Of a stretch of DNA of 64,000 nucleotides, positions 15,034 through 26,300 are shown piece after piece (position 1 is the stretch's first letter; every line of letters begins with the position of its first letter). A program made the translations under genes and the position numbers. A model generated the notes under the pieces. The model had not been told where the DNA came from. It saw nothing but the letters and a program-made list of their open reading frames with translations, and did no database searches. The DNA is from Candidatus Campylobacter infans (lineage in GTDB: Bacteria; Campylobacterota; Campylobacteria; Campylobacterales; Campylobacteraceae), in contig SPMW01000005.1 of the NCBI GenBank assembly GCA_009827235.1, positions 1-64,000 on the forward strand. Reading direction: 5' to 3'.

Positions 15034-17091
15034 TTAAAATTTTTTATTGCTCACATCTTCTTTAATGCGCCCTGAAATCTCTACTATATCACGGCTGATT
15101 GTGCGCGATTTATAGGCGATTTGGATTGTTTTTGATGTGCTTTGCTCTAAGGCGGTAACGGCTTGATTTATTATAGAAATTGCCTTGTCTTGCTCGCCTA
15201 TGCTTTTGCTGGTTTCTTCTATGCTTGCTACTAAGAGATTGATATTTGCTTCTACATCACCTAGGCTTGCGCTGGTGCGCTCTGCAAGAGAGCGGATTTC
15301 ATCAGCAACTACGGCAAATCCGCGCCCATGCACGCCAGCTCTTGCAGCTTCTATGCTTGCATTTAGCGATAATAAATTAGTTTGATCTGCTATTTCATCA
15401 ATTGTGGCAATTACGCTTTTAATTTGCGCGCTTTGTCCTACCACATCGCCTGTGCGCGTGGCTGCTTGGCGCACAGAGGCATTCATAATTTTAAGCGCAT
15501 CGGCTGTTTGTTTAATGGATTGTGCTTGTTCGTTTGAATCTTCTAAAAGCTCGATTACTACATTATTTAAGATATTTGATGTTTCGTCTAATTTGGCTGC
15601 GTTGCTAAAAGAATCTTTTAGCATTTTGCGGATTTGCGCGCCTAGGACATTTATTGTGCTTTCTATATCGCCTGCTGGCTTTTGTATGCTTGTATTAAAG
15701 CAAAGCGCGCGGTATGAATCAAAAACCCGCCTTAGCTCATTTAAATCAGCCCCGATTTTGCTTTGTAAATCAGCTAGCATATTATTTAGCATTTTGGCTA
15801 GCTCGGCAAGTTCTGGGTTTTGGGCTGTTTGGGTGATTCTAGCACTTAAATCGCCACTTTCTACTAATTTTGCCACTTTTATAGCGCTAGTAAGTGCGGC
15901 TTTATCAGCATCTAGGCTAATTTGTGTTTTTTTAATGCTTTCGTTTATGGATGCTGTTATTTTGCCTATATCGTCCATTTTGCGAATTTTAATCGGGCGC
16001 GGTGGTATCGGGCTATCGTGGTTGATATAAGCAAAAAATCCTTGTAAGAGTTTATTTAATTTATCTATTCTGCGCATTACCATGGTTTTTATGGAGGCTG
16101 AGGATACTATCAATAAACTAAGCACAAGCAAAATCGTTGTTAGGGTGATATAGCCTGAGATTTGGTTATTTGCTGCGGTGAAGTCGTTTTCTCTTGCTTC
16201 AAGGATTATAAAAACTCTAAGAACCGGGTTATAATCAACTATGGCGCGGTAATTATAGCCATCTTGTTTTTGGTATTCAAATGAACCTTTTTTAAGATTG
16301 GCAAAATATTCATAATCACTTGGCTTGCCTTTATAACCAAACATAAAGCGATCATTTTGAGCATCTATTAAGAAAATTTTACCAACTTCGCCTATATTTA
16401 GCGCGTCCATTTCTTCGCCTAAAATTTCATAAATTTCGCTTAAATCGTGGCTTACTACATAAGCACCTATTACATTTTTATCTTTATCAAGTATTGGTTT
16501 GTAGGCGTTTAAATAATCTATGCCATCGATGTATTGGCTAAAATAATAAGCACGCGGGATTTTGGCTGTTAGCTTTTGATAGGCTGGGTTTTCATCTCCA
16601 AAAATTTCGCCCAAATGCCTGCTTTTATCGCTGTATTTAGCGCCTGCGATGCGCACAAATTTTTTATCTTCATTTAAAGAAAAAATGCTTACTAAATGCC
16701 CTGTGTCGCCATTAAATTCATCAATTATATTATTATCGCTCATTGAGGTATTATTTGCTAGGATATCAGCTGCTTGGATTGTGCCTATATTTAAAATTTC
16801 ACCTTTGCTAAATGTGTTTTTGGTTATTTGGCCGTGGTGGTTTATTAGGTATTGTTTAAAAAGCTCGGCTGTGCCATCAGATATTTGCGTGATTTGCTCT
16901 ACCATCACGGCATAATTTGCTTCAAGCACTTTGGAGAATTGTTTTAGGTTATTTTCTAGTTGAACTTGGCTAGTCTCGTTCATTTTATAATTTATAAAAA
17001 AAATCAAAGGCAAAAACACAATAAGCGAGCTAATAACTTGAATAAAAGTAAATTTTTTTGTTACTGATAACTTACCCCAAATTTCATACAT
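15034..17091 (-). CDS. Methyl-accepting chemotaxis protein with Cache-type periplasmic sensor
   Basis: 685 residues. Membrane segment 1 about 13-35, a periplasmic domain of about 270 residues, membrane segment 2 about 312-335, then a HAMP-like region and a long signalling coiled coil. The sensor domain ([39 protein letters not shown] in shortened form, [19 protein letters not shown]) looks like a Cache_3-Cache_2 fusion, a small-molecule-binding module. The hairpin tip reads [17 protein letters not shown]...[18 protein letters not shown] at about 570-606, which binds CheA and CheW. There is no C-terminal CheR-tethering peptide. Own promoter at 17117. The ligand is unknown. Confidence 0.9.
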   Translation of the reverse strand: MYEIWGKLSVTKKFTFIQVISSLIVFLPLIFFINYKMNETSQVQLENNLKQFSKVLEANYAVMVEQITQISDGTAELFKQYLINHHGQITKNTFSKGEILNIGTIQAADILANNTSMSDNNIIDEFNGDTGHLVSIFSLNEDKKFVRIAGAKYSDKSRHLGEIFGDENPAYQKLTAKIPRAYYFSQYIDGIDYLNAYKPILDKDKNVIGAYVVSHDLSEIYEILGEEMDALNIGEVGKIFLIDAQNDRFMFGYKGKPSDYEYFANLKKGSFEYQKQDGYNYRAIVDYNPVLRVFIILEARENDFTAANNQISGYITLTTILLVLSLLIVSSASIKTMVMRRIDKLNKLLQGFFAYINHDSPIPPRPIKIRKMDDIGKITASINESIKKTQISLDADKAALTSAIKVAKLVESGDLSARITQTAQNPELAELAKMLNNMLADLQSKIGADLNELRRVFDSYRALCFNTSIQKPAGDIESTINVLGAQIRKMLKDSFSNAAKLDETSNILNNVVIELLEDSNEQAQSIKQTADALKIMNASVRQAATRTGDVVGQSAQIKSVIATIDEIADQTNLLSLNASIEAARAGVHGRGFAVVADEIRSLAERTSASLGDVEANINLLVASIEETSKSIGEQDKAISIINQAVTALEQSTSKTIQIAYKSRTISRDIVEISGRIKEDVSNKKF

Positions 17092-17116
17092 TAAAGCGAC
17101 CTTAAAAAATTTTGTG

Positions 17117-17122
17117 ATTATA
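17117..17122 (-). promoter_or_regulatory. -10 box for the Cache chemoreceptor
   Basis: Reverse strand TTTTAGTTATAATCACA, 26 bases upstream of the start at 17091. Confidence 0.5.
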
Positions 17123-17221
17123 ACTAAAATTTTTGCTTAAATCCTAATTGATTTACAGCCTAAAAGCTACTAGCAAAAATAGTGCCATTTTAAAATTTAT
17201 AAAGTTTTAAATGTTTTTGGT

Positions 17222-17227
17222 TAAAAT
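17222..17227 (+). promoter_or_regulatory. Extended -10 box for the CoA-binding protein-ilvA unit
   Basis: TTTTTGGTTAAAATCGCC; the TAAAAT box ends 26 bases before the ATG at 17254. Confidence 0.5.
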
Positions 17228-17253
17228 CGCCGGATTTTTTTCAAAGAGTCAAA

Positions 17254-17652
17254 ATGCAAGATGATAGATTTGAAATTTTAAAAAGTATGAAAAATATAGC
17301 TGTGATTGGTTTTAGCCCTGATGCTAGCAAGGATAGCTTTAAGGTGGGTAATTTTTTGATAAATCGCGGTTATAATGTGTTTGCCGTGTATCCAAGAAGT
17401 TTTAAAATAGCTAATAAACAAAGCGTAAAAAATATAAATGATATAAGTGCTAGCATTGATACAGCCGTGGTTTTTAGAAAAAGCGAAGCATTGAATGAAG
17501 TTTTTGATGAGATAATGCAAAAGGGCGTTAAAAATTTATGGCTACAATTAGGCATTAAAAATGACGAAATAGCCAAAAAAGCACGCGAAAATGGGCTAAA
17601 TTTTACCCAAGATGCTTGTGTAATGATAGAACTTTTAAATAAGGATAAATAA
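17254..17652 (+). CDS. CoA-binding domain protein (YccU-like)
   Basis: 132 residues forming a single Rossmann-type CoA_binding domain: KNIAVIGFSPDASKDSFKVG (residues 13-32), FLINRGYNVFAVYP, DTAVVFRKSEAL, and the C-terminal LWLQLGIKNDEIAKKARENG with ACVMIEL. This family resembles the CoA-binding half of succinyl-CoA synthetase alpha but stands alone and has no defined reaction. The stop codon at 17650-17652 touches the ilvA start at 17653 with no gap, so the two are co-translated; a link to threonine catabolism is only suggested by this. Confidence 0.85.
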   Translation: MQDDRFEILKSMKNIAVIGFSPDASKDSFKVGNFLINRGYNVFAVYPRSFKIANKQSVKNINDISASIDTAVVFRKSEALNEVFDEIMQKGVKNLWLQLGIKNDEIAKKARENGLNFTQDACVMIELLNKDK

Positions 17653-18864
17653 ATGGTAAGCTTGCATAAAATAGTTCAAGCAAAAAGGCAAATAGAAGCC
17701 TTTGTATCGCATACGCCGTGTGTGCTTTCTACGCGCATTAGCACAAGAACTGATGCTTTGGTGTATTTAAAAAAAGAAAACCTACAAATAACTGGTGCTT
17801 ATAAAGTGCGCGGTGCTTTTAATAAAATCGCAAATTTAAGCAGCGAACAAAAACAAAAAGGCGTTGTAGCAGCAAGTGCTGGCAATCACGCACAAGGCGT
17901 GGCTATTAGTGCGGGGCATTTTGGGATTAAGGCTAGTATTATAATGCCAGAGGCTGCGCCTCTTTCAAAAGTAGCAGGCACAAAGGCGCTTGGGGCTTGC
18001 GTGATATTAAAGGGTAATAATTTTGACGAGGCTTATGAGTATGCCTTAGAATACGCAAAAGAGCATAATATGACCTTTATTCATCCTTTTGATGATGAAT
18101 TAGTCCAAGCAGGCCAAGGCACGATAGCTATTGAAATGCTAGATGAAATACCAGATTTGGATTATATAGTGGTGCCAGTTGGCGGTGGCGGGCTAATAAG
18201 CGGTGTGGCAAGTTATGCAAAACAATTAAACCCAAATATAAAAATCATAGGCGTAAGCGCAAAAGGCGCGCCAGCAATGTATGAAAGCTTTAAAGCGCGC
18301 TCTAAGCATAATTCTAGCTTTGTTCGCACCATAGCCGATGGCATAGCAGTGCGCGATGCTAGCGATATAACACTAGCGCATATTTTAGAATGCGTTGATG
18401 AAATGGTTCAAGTTAGCGATGATGAGATAGCAAATGCGATTTTGTATTTATTGGAGAGTCAAAAAATTGTCGTTGAGGGTGCTGGGGCTGTGGGTGTAGC
18501 AGCTCTTTTTGAAAAGCGTTTTAACTACGAAAAAGGCGCAAAAATCGGCATAGTTTTAAGCGGTGGCAATATAGATGTGCAAATGTTAAATGTGATAATA
18601 GAAAAAGGCTTAATCCGCTCAGCTAGAAAAATGATAATTCATGTAACCTTGATAGACAAGCCAGGCGCACTTACTGGCTTAACCCAAGTGCTAGCAAGCA
18701 CCGGAGCTAATATAGTAAAGATTGATTATGATAGATTTTCAACTAAATTAAGCTATGGCGATGCGATGATTACCATCACCCTTGAAACAAAAGGCGAAGA
18801 GCATCAAAGCGCGGTATGTTCGGCATTAAATGCTAATGGCTATAAATTTAGCCAAGAGTTTTAA
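17653..18864 (+). CDS. ilvA: Threonine ammonia-lyase (threonine dehydratase) with C-terminal ACT domain
   Basis: 403 residues. PLP-dependent fold type II enzyme that deaminates threonine to 2-oxobutyrate, the entry to isoleucine synthesis. PLP Lys51 lies in NLQITGAYKVRGAF; SAGNHAQGVA is the substrate loop and VGGGGL (176-181) the phosphate-binding loop. Residues about 328-403 form one ACT domain (VTLIDKPGALTGLTQVLAST), so it is the short single-ACT type found in many Campylobacter, not the long E. coli IlvA; a degradative TdcB-like role is possible. It directly abuts the CoA-binding gene. Confidence 0.9.
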   Translation: MVSLHKIVQAKRQIEAFVSHTPCVLSTRISTRTDALVYLKKENLQITGAYKVRGAFNKIANLSSEQKQKGVVAASAGNHAQGVAISAGHFGIKASIIMPEAAPLSKVAGTKALGACVILKGNNFDEAYEYALEYAKEHNMTFIHPFDDELVQAGQGTIAIEMLDEIPDLDYIVVPVGGGGLISGVASYAKQLNPNIKIIGVSAKGAPAMYESFKARSKHNSSFVRTIADGIAVRDASDITLAHILECVDEMVQVSDDEIANAILYLLESQKIVVEGAGAVGVAALFEKRFNYEKGAKIGIVLSGGNIDVQMLNVIIEKGLIRSARKMIIHVTLIDKPGALTGLTQVLASTGANIVKIDYDRFSTKLSYGDAMITITLETKGEEHQSAVCSALNANGYKFSQEF

Positions 18865-18914
18865 TTAAAATTTGCTATTAAATTTATGCTTTTGCTTATT
18901 TAAAAAGGTAAAAA

Positions 18915-20837
18915 TTGAGATATTTATTAGGTTTTATTGTAGCTGTTGTGCTTTCTGGTGTTTTGTGGCTTAGTTTTTTTTATTCAGAGCTAAGGGTGGA
19001 TTTAGATCATGTAATAGATTATAAACCAAAATTAAGCACTGAATTTTATGATGTAAATGGTGAATTAGTGGCTAATATTTTTGATGGGCAAAATCGCAAA
19101 TATGCGCACTACAACGAAATCCCGCCACGAATGATAGAGGCTTTGATAGCTGTTGAAGATACTGCGTTTTTTGAGCATGATGGGGTAAATTTAGAAGCGA
19201 TTTTTCGCGCGGTAATTAAAGATATTCAATCAATGTCGCTAAAAGAAGGCGCAAGCACAATAACCCAGCAACTAATAAAAAACATGGTCTTAACGCGCGA
19301 GAGAAAATTTAGCCGAAAATTAAAAGAGGTGATTTTAGCCTACCAAATCGAAAAAAAGCTAAATAAAGAGCAAATTTTAGAGCGTTATTTAAATGAGGTT
19401 TATTTAGGGCATGGATATTATGGCGTAAAAACAGCAGCGCAAGGATATTTCAAAAAAAGCCTAGACGCTTTGAGCTTAAAAGAAATTGCCATTTTAGTAG
19501 GTTTGCCAAAGGCGCCGAGCAACTATGATCCTACAAGGCATTTGGATTTATCCATCGCTCGCGCAAATGCTGTAATAACGCGCCTAAAAGATCTTGGCTG
19601 GATAAGCAAAGATGAATACATAAGCGCAATTAATGAATTGCCAGTAGTTTATGATGAAACGCTAACGCAAAATAAAGCGCCTTATGTAATAGATGAAGCT
19701 ATCAAACAACTAAGCACAATCTACCCTGATATTAAAAGTGGCGGATATAAGGTTAATTTAACAATTGATTTGCGCTTACAAAATGTGGCTCAAAATGCCT
19801 TACAAATGGGATATGATGAAATTTTAAAACGAGATAATAACGCAAGCACGGATAAATTAAATGGCGCAATCTTAGTAACAAATCCACAAAATGGGCAAAT
19901 TTTAGCTATGCTTGGCGGGATTGATTATGCTAAAAGCAACTACAACCGCGTAACACAAAGCACAAGGCAGCCAGGTTCTAGCTTTAAGCCCTTTGTGTAT
20001 CAAATCGCGCTAAACTCAGGCTATTCACCAGCAAGCAAAGTAGCTGATGTGGCGATGGCTTTTGATGGAGTAGGCGATGATAAAAAGGCTTGGAAGCCAA
20101 AAAATTATGCTAAGGATTTTGCAGGGTTTATTAGCCTAAAAGAAGCATTAACTAAATCGCGCAATCTTGCTACTATTAGCCTTTTAGTCGATGTTGGTTT
20201 TGATAATGTGTGGAAAAAATTAGGGGAGTTTGGCTTTAAGAATATACCGCCAAATCTTTCTATTGCGCTTGGTAGTTTTGGGATTAGTATGATTGATTAT
20301 AGCGAGCTTTATAGCGTTTTTGCAGGACTTGGGCGTATTTCAAAGCCGTATTTAATAAATCAAATCACAGATCGCTACGGGCAAAGTAAGGAATTTAAGC
20401 CAAGTTTTCGCGAGATTGAGCCAGCTAAGCAAGCGTATTTAATGATAGATATGATGCGCTCAGTAGTAACTAGTGGCACAGCGCGGCGAGCAAGGATTGA
20501 GGGCGTAGAAGTAGCTGGTAAAACCGGCACCACAAACAATAACATAGACGCTTGGTTTTGTGGTTTTACGCCTGATATGCAAGCAATAATCTGGTATGGC
20601 AATGATGATAACACGCCAATGCGTAAAATTGAAGGTGGCGGATTAACAGCAGCGCCTGTTTTTGCGGCGTTTGGGCGGGAGTATTTTAAAATTTACCCTG
20701 ATGCTAAAAAAGAGTTTGATGTGCCTAGTGGAGTTGAAAGCGATGATGGCGTGTTGCATACGAATATTTCGCGTTTGCCATCAAATAAAACAGACAACGC
20801 CTTACAAACGCAAGAAGAAGAGGGCTTGATTTTTTGA
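18915..20837 (+). CDS. pbpA: Class A penicillin-binding protein 1A
   Basis: 640 residues, starting at TTG with AAAAAGG upstream. Bifunctional peptidoglycan glycosyltransferase/transpeptidase anchored by one N-terminal membrane segment (about 2-24). Glycosyltransferase domain motifs: EDTAFFEHDG (81-90), GASTITQQL and KLKEVILAYQIE. Transpeptidase motifs: S355-S-F-K358 (nucleophile Ser355), SRN (415-417), KTG (536-538). The family is inhibited by beta-lactams. Nothing is disrupted. It stands between ilvA and the folC cluster with gaps of 50 and 61 bases. Confidence 0.94.
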   Translation: MRYLLGFIVAVVLSGVLWLSFFYSELRVDLDHVIDYKPKLSTEFYDVNGELVANIFDGQNRKYAHYNEIPPRMIEALIAVEDTAFFEHDGVNLEAIFRAVIKDIQSMSLKEGASTITQQLIKNMVLTRERKFSRKLKEVILAYQIEKKLNKEQILERYLNEVYLGHGYYGVKTAAQGYFKKSLDALSLKEIAILVGLPKAPSNYDPTRHLDLSIARANAVITRLKDLGWISKDEYISAINELPVVYDETLTQNKAPYVIDEAIKQLSTIYPDIKSGGYKVNLTIDLRLQNVAQNALQMGYDEILKRDNNASTDKLNGAILVTNPQNGQILAMLGGIDYAKSNYNRVTQSTRQPGSSFKPFVYQIALNSGYSPASKVADVAMAFDGVGDDKKAWKPKNYAKDFAGFISLKEALTKSRNLATISLLVDVGFDNVWKKLGEFGFKNIPPNLSIALGSFGISMIDYSELYSVFAGLGRISKPYLINQITDRYGQSKEFKPSFREIEPAKQAYLMIDMMRSVVTSGTARRARIEGVEVAGKTGTTNNNIDAWFCGFTPDMQAIIWYGNDDNTPMRKIEGGGLTAAPVFAAFGREYFKIYPDAKKEFDVPSGVESDDGVLHTNISRLPSNKTDNALQTQEEEGLIF

Positions 20838-20898
20838 TCTTGCTTACAATAAGGCGCATTTTTAAAATTTCATTTAATTAAAATCAAAAAGAAAATAA

Positions 20899-22161
20899 AT
20901 GGACTTAAAGCAATTTTTATCTTTTAAACCATCGTATTATAAAAATATCGATTACGCGCGTTTTCCTAATGCGTATAATGCTATAAAATCTTATATAAAT
21001 ATGCCAAAAATCATTCATATAGTTGGCACAAACGCAAAAGGTAGCACAGGGCGTTTTTTAGCACTTATTTTGCGTGCAAATGGACGCAAAGTAGGCCATT
21101 ATACAAGCCCGCATATTTTTGATTTTAATGAGAGATTTTGGCTTGATGGTAAAAATGTAGATGATAAAATGCTACAAAATGCGCACGAGATGATTATTTC
21201 GTGTTTTGAGCGCGCAAATGCAAAAGAGTTTATAAGCGCGCTTAGTTATTTTGAATGGGCAAGCTTGCTTGCTGCTTGGCTTTTTAAGGATTGTGATGAG
21301 GTTATTATAGAAGCTGGTATGGGCGGAGAACACGATGCTACAAATGTTTTTAGCAAAAAGCTTAGTATTTTTACGCCTATTGATTTAGATCATGTGGCTA
21401 TGCTTGGCGATAGTTTAGAGCAAATCGCCCTTACAAAGCTAAACGCAATGAGCGCGCACGCAATACTTTGCGCTCAAAATGCCAAAAATCCATTAATCTA
21501 TAATATAGCAAAAAGCATAGCCGCCAAAAACAACACAAAACTTGAAATAGCAAATTTTAATAGAGCAAACAAAGCAAGCAGAACTTATGCTAGAAAATAT
21601 CAAGGTTTTTTAAGAAATAATTTTTATTTGGCTTATTTTGCGGCCAAAAAACTTGGCGCAAATTTTAATAAACAAATTTTAAATAAAATGCAAAGTTTTG
21701 ATTTAAAAGGTAGGTTTTGGCATATTCAAAAAAATCTAATAATTGATGTAGGTCATAATGAGCACGCCGCTTGTGCATTAAGAAAGAATTTAGAAAATTT
21801 AAGAAAAAAGTTAAGGGTTAAAAAAGCAATTTTAATTTATAATTGTTTTTTTGATAAAGATATTAAGGCTGTGCTAAGCGCGCTAAAACCTTGCTTTGAT
21901 GAAATTTTAGTGTATGAGTATGATAGCAAAGAAAGGGCCTTAGCTAAGGATGAAATTAAAAAAAATTGTGAAATTTTAAAGATAAATTGTCGCAATTTTT
22001 TATATTCTGATATGCAAAAAATAAAAAATCATATTTTTGAAAAAAGCATAAAATCAAAGCTAAAAAAAGCTAGAAATTTTAAAATTTTATATGTTGTTTT
22101 TGGTTCGTTTATGCTTGCAAATGCGTTTTTAAGGGATTTTAATGGGACTTCACAAAAATAG
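20899..22161 (+). CDS. folC: Folylpolyglutamate/dihydrofolate synthase FolC
   Basis: 420 residues, Mur ligase-like fold. ATP loop VGTNAKGSTGR (42-52) has Ala where most have Gly (GTNGKGST). Other motifs: GHYTSPHIFDFNERF, EAGMGGEHDATN, PIDLDHVAMLGDS, and C-terminal GRFWHI, IDVGHNEHA. It joins glutamate to dihydropteroate or folates. The 3' end overlaps the start of the next gene by 20 bases. Same order (folC, M23 peptidase, bactofilin, mfd) exists in C. jejuni and H. pylori, which supports the call. Confidence 0.93.
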   Translation: MDLKQFLSFKPSYYKNIDYARFPNAYNAIKSYINMPKIIHIVGTNAKGSTGRFLALILRANGRKVGHYTSPHIFDFNERFWLDGKNVDDKMLQNAHEMIISCFERANAKEFISALSYFEWASLLAAWLFKDCDEVIIEAGMGGEHDATNVFSKKLSIFTPIDLDHVAMLGDSLEQIALTKLNAMSAHAILCAQNAKNPLIYNIAKSIAAKNNTKLEIANFNRANKASRTYARKYQGFLRNNFYLAYFAAKKLGANFNKQILNKMQSFDLKGRFWHIQKNLIIDVGHNEHAACALRKNLENLRKKLRVKKAILIYNCFFDKDIKAVLSALKPCFDEILVYEYDSKERALAKDEIKKNCEILKINCRNFLYSDMQKIKNHIFEKSIKSKLKKARNFKILYVVFGSFMLANAFLRDFNGTSQK

Positions 22162-23020
22162 ATTTATGATAACTATTACGGATTTAAATGGTTCGCGTAA
22201 TTTTGTTTTAAGTCAAGTGGTAAAAAATTTCGCAATGTATGTGCTGATGTTTTTTATAATGCTGATTGTTTTAACCGTGCTTTATGTAAATTATCTAAAA
22301 GACATTTCAAAAGAGCTAACAAGTGTCCAAGAAACGCTCCAAGAAGAAAACAACGCCCTAATAGAAGCAAAAAAACAAAGCCAAATGGAGCTTGAAGCTA
22401 TTGAGGGCAAGATTAGCGAATTAGAAGAACAATTTAATATAGATGGCAATGTAAGCGAATGGGATTTAACCAAAAGAATACAAAGCGTAGCACTAACAGG
22501 CGCGCAAGAAAGATTTATTTTTACACAAATCCCAAATGGCGATCCTACAAATGGGCAAGGGCGTTTTACTAGCAGTTATGGCTCGCGCATGCATCCTGTG
22601 CTTAAATACATGCAATTTCACACTGGAACAGATTATGCTATGCCAATAGGTTCGCCTGTATATGCCACGGCTGATGGCGTAATACAATCAACCGGCAAAA
22701 CCGCAGGATATGGCAATATGGTAGAAATTCGCCATAATTACGGATTTAGCACAAGATACGGGCATTTAACAGCAAAATTTCCAGTAAAAGTGGGCGATTT
22801 TGTTAAAAAAGGCGATCTTGTAGCATATAGTGGTAATTCAGGGCGTTCTACTGGCCCGCATTTACATTATGAGGTGCGCTTTGTTCAAAAGCCACTAAAT
22901 CCTGTAAATTTTATAAACTGGGATAGCACAAACTACAATGAAATATTTCAAAAAGAAGGAGCAATCCAATGGCAATCTTTAATAAATCTGCTAACAACAC
23001 AAACAGACAAAGCTCAATAG
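22142..23020 (+). CDS. pgp3: M23 peptidoglycan endopeptidase (Pgp3/Csd1-type)
   Basis: 292 residues: cytosolic N-terminus, one membrane segment (about 30-52), a coiled coil (60-100) and a C-terminal LytM/M23 domain. Zinc ligands: H160-x3-D164 (HTGTD) and H242 in HLHYE, with H208 (YGHLT) as catalytic His. Orthologous by position to C. jejuni Pgp3 (DD-endopeptidase needed for helical shape) and H. pylori Csd1. RBS AAGGGA precedes the ATG at 22142; an internal Met at codon 9 is another possible start. The 3' end overlaps the bactofilin gene by 52 bases in another frame. Confidence 0.92.
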   Translation: MGLHKNRFMITITDLNGSRNFVLSQVVKNFAMYVLMFFIMLIVLTVLYVNYLKDISKELTSVQETLQEENNALIEAKKQSQMELEAIEGKISELEEQFNIDGNVSEWDLTKRIQSVALTGAQERFIFTQIPNGDPTNGQGRFTSSYGSRMHPVLKYMQFHTGTDYAMPIGSPVYATADGVIQSTGKTAGYGNMVEIRHNYGFSTRYGHLTAKFPVKVGDFVKKGDLVAYSGNSGRSTGPHLHYEVRFVQKPLNPVNFINWDSTNYNEIFQKEGAIQWQSLINLLTTQTDKAQ

Positions 23021-23376
23021 TAGCAACAGGCGCACAAATTAACGGCGATCTAAGCCTAACATCTATGATTTATGTAGATGGTCAAATCCAAGGCTCTATA
23101 AACTCAACCGATAGCGTAATAATCGGCAAAAATGGCTGTATCAAAGGCGATGTGATCGCCAAACGCGTGGTAATAAATGGGAGATTAGAGGGCAATGTGG
23201 ATGCTGATTTGGTAGAAATTTTAAAAGATGCTGTGTTTGAGGGCGATATGAATGTGGCTGATTTGGTGTGTGAGCCAGGCGGACGCTTGATAGGTAGCTG
23301 TTCTTATAAAGAGCAAAAAAATAAAATCAATGAATTATCAGGGATTAAATTAGAGTATTTACCTAACTCAAAATAA
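22969..23376 (+). CDS. ccmA: Bactofilin (CcmA-type cytoskeletal protein)
   Basis: 135 residues, the length typical of bactofilins (right-handed beta-helix): residues about 20-110 show the short-repeat pattern GDLSLTSMIYVDGQIQGSI, GKNGCIKGDVIAK, VINGRLEGNVDA, VFEGDMNVADL, with a short N-tail and a C-tail. In H. pylori CcmA cooperates with Csd1-type peptidases to set curvature. The start at 22969 has a strong AAGGAG site that lies inside the pgp3 coding sequence, giving a 52-base out-of-frame overlap with pgp3, as in H. pylori csd1-ccmA. This implies coupled translation and fixed stoichiometry. Confidence 0.9.
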   Translation: MAIFNKSANNTNRQSSIVATGAQINGDLSLTSMIYVDGQIQGSINSTDSVIIGKNGCIKGDVIAKRVVINGRLEGNVDADLVEILKDAVFEGDMNVADLVCEPGGRLIGSCSYKEQKNKINELSGIKLEYLPNSK

Positions 23377-23377
23377 A

Positions 23378-26300
23378 ATGCAAGCTAGGATCTATGAATA
23401 TTTAAGCGCTTTTAATGAAAAATTAAAAGAGTTTTTGCCAGAAATTATTATTTTTAATGATAATAAAGAAGTAGCCCTTGGCAAAGATGCGGCCATTTAT
23501 GCGGGCTTTGAATGCTTTTGTTTGCCTGAGTTTATAGCCAAAAGAGGCGATGATTTACGCTCGTTTTCAAGCGAATTATTTAAAATTAGTGAGGTTTTAG
23601 GTGCGTTTTATAAAAGCCAAAATCCTAAAAAGCTGATTTTATCGCCTTTTAATACCTTGCTTCATACCTTACCCACAAAAGATCACCTACAAGGCATCAC
23701 ACTTAAAAAAAAGCAAAAAATAATCAATTCTTGCCTAAAAGATGAGCTTATGCTACTTGGTTATAATTTAGTAGATATAGTCCAAGATAAAGGCGAGGCG
23801 CGCATTAGTGGTGAAATTATCGATATTTTTAGCATTGATAGCCAAAGGCCGGTTAGAATTTTGCTTGATTTTGATGAGATTGAAAGCATTAAAATTTTTG
23901 ATGAAGCCACGCAAAAAGCTAGCACAGATGAGCTTGATTTTGCTTATATCGCGCCATTTTTAGCTAGATTAAATCAGGCTGAGTTTGAGCAAGTAAATAG
24001 CCAAATAAACGCACTTAGTAGCGATGCTTTGATTAAAGATTTACATTCTTTTGGCTTTTGGTATATTAGCGGGTTTAAGGATTATTTAAGTGAATTTTCT
24101 TTTGTTTTTGCTAGTGAGTGCGATTTTGCTTTATTAGATGAATATGGCATAGATATTCAAAATTTCGCCCTTAATCTAGCTAGCAATAATAAAAAGCTAA
24201 ATGGGGCGCACTTAGAGCTAAAAAGCCTAGATTTAAATCAAAATTTCACCACCAACGCGCCAGAAAATTTAAAATTTAATCAACAAATTTTAAGCGATTT
24301 AAAATTTCCCCTAATCACTCAACCAAAAATTTATAAAGATTTACAAACAACGCCAACGCAAAGCTTTTTTGCCTTTCATAATGATAAAAATATTAAAATT
24401 TTAAGTTTAAATGAAAGTTCGTTTAGGGCGTTAAATTTAAGCGAATACAAAAACATAAAATTAGAGCTAAGCCCTTTAATTTTAAATCTTATAAGTAGCG
24501 ATGAAATCATCATCTCGCTAAATCAGCCCTTAGCAAAACGGCGCATAAAAAAAGCAAGTATTATTATAAATGAGCTAAATGCTGGGGATTTTGTAGTTCA
24601 TGAGCATTATGGCATAGGAAAATTTGCTGGCTTAGAGCTTACGCGCGTGCTAGGCGTGCAAAAAGAATGCGTGGTGATAAATTATGCCGGTGGGGATAGA
24701 TTGCTTTTGCCTGTGGAGCATTTGGGGCTAATTGAGCGCTACATTGCAAGTAGCGGTGCTGTGGTAAATGTGGATAAATTAGGCAAGGCAAGCTTTATAA
24801 AACTTAAAGAAAAGGTGCGAGAAAAGCTTTTTGCCATAGCAAATGCCATCATCGCCTTAGCAGCTAAGCGCGAGCTAATAAGCGCGCCAAAGCTAAAACC
24901 TTGCGAGCTTTATGATAAGTTTGTGCTAGATGCTGGCTTTATTTACACCCAAGATCAGCAAAATGCCATAGAGGCGATTTTAGCCGATTTAGCAAGCGGG
25001 CGCGCTATGGATAGATTGCTTAGTGGTGATGTGGGTTTTGGCAAAACAGAAGTGGCGATGAATGCTTTGTTTGTGTGTGCGCGCGCTGGGTATCAGGGCT
25101 TATTTTTTGTGCCTACTACCTTGCTTTGTGCTCAGCATTTTGCTAGCTTAAAGGCTAGATTTGCGCCTTTTAATATTGAAATTTACCGCCTTGATAGATT
25201 TAGCCAGCCAAAACAAAAAGCACAAATTAAAGCAAAACTTGAAAATGGCGAAAATATCATAGTAATTGGCACGCACGCACTTTTGGGCATAAATCCATCT
25301 AAACTTGGCTTAATCATCATTGATGAAGAGCATAAATTTGGCGTTAAGCAAAAAGAAAAATTAAAACAATTATGCGAACATTCCCATATCCTTGCGATGT
25401 CGGCTACGCCTATACCAAGAAGTTTGAATATGGCGCTTTCGCAAGTTAAAGGATATAGCATTTTAAGCACGCCACCAGCTAGTAGGCTAGATGTGCGAAC
25501 CTTTGTGAAAAAATACGATGAAATTTTAATAAAAGAAGCCATTATGCGAGAGCTTAGGCGCAAGGGACAGCTGTTTTTTGTGCATAATTTAATAGCTGAT
25601 TTAGAGCGCGTTAAAGCAGATCTTAAAGCCATCGTGCCAAATATTCGCATTTTGTGCTTGCATGGCAAGATGGATGCTAAGAGCGTAGAAGATGAAATGA
25701 TAAAATTTGCTAATTTAGAATATGATATTTTATTAAGCACTAGCATAGTAGAAAGTGGCATACATTTGCCAAATGTCAATACAATCTTAGTAGATAATGC
25801 GGCGCGCTTTGGCATAGCGGATTTACACCAGTTGCGCGGTCGCGTAGGCAGGGGAGAAAAACAGGGGTATTGTTATTTTTTAGTAGGTGAAAATGAAAAT
25901 TTAAGCGATGAAGCCAAAAAGCGTTTAATTGCGCTTGAAAGTAATTCATTTTTAGGTTCTGGCGCGCTTTTGGCTTATCATGATTTAGAAATTAGAGGCG
26001 GGGGCAATTTATTGGGCCAAGCACAAAGCGGGCATATTGAGGCTATTGGGTATAGTTTGTATTTAAAAATGCTTGAAAGCGAGATAAATCGTTGTTTGAG
26101 CATTAAAAACGCTAGCTGCTATGAGGATGAAAATTCACAAAATAATGTAGATTTACGCCTTAGCATCAATGCTTTTATAAATAGCGAGCTAGTTAGTAGC
26201 GATAGAGTGCGCTTAGAGCTTTACCGCAGGCTTAGTAAATGCGAAAATAGCGCTAGTGTGTATGAAATAGGCGCAGAAATCGAAGAACGCTTTGGCAGGC

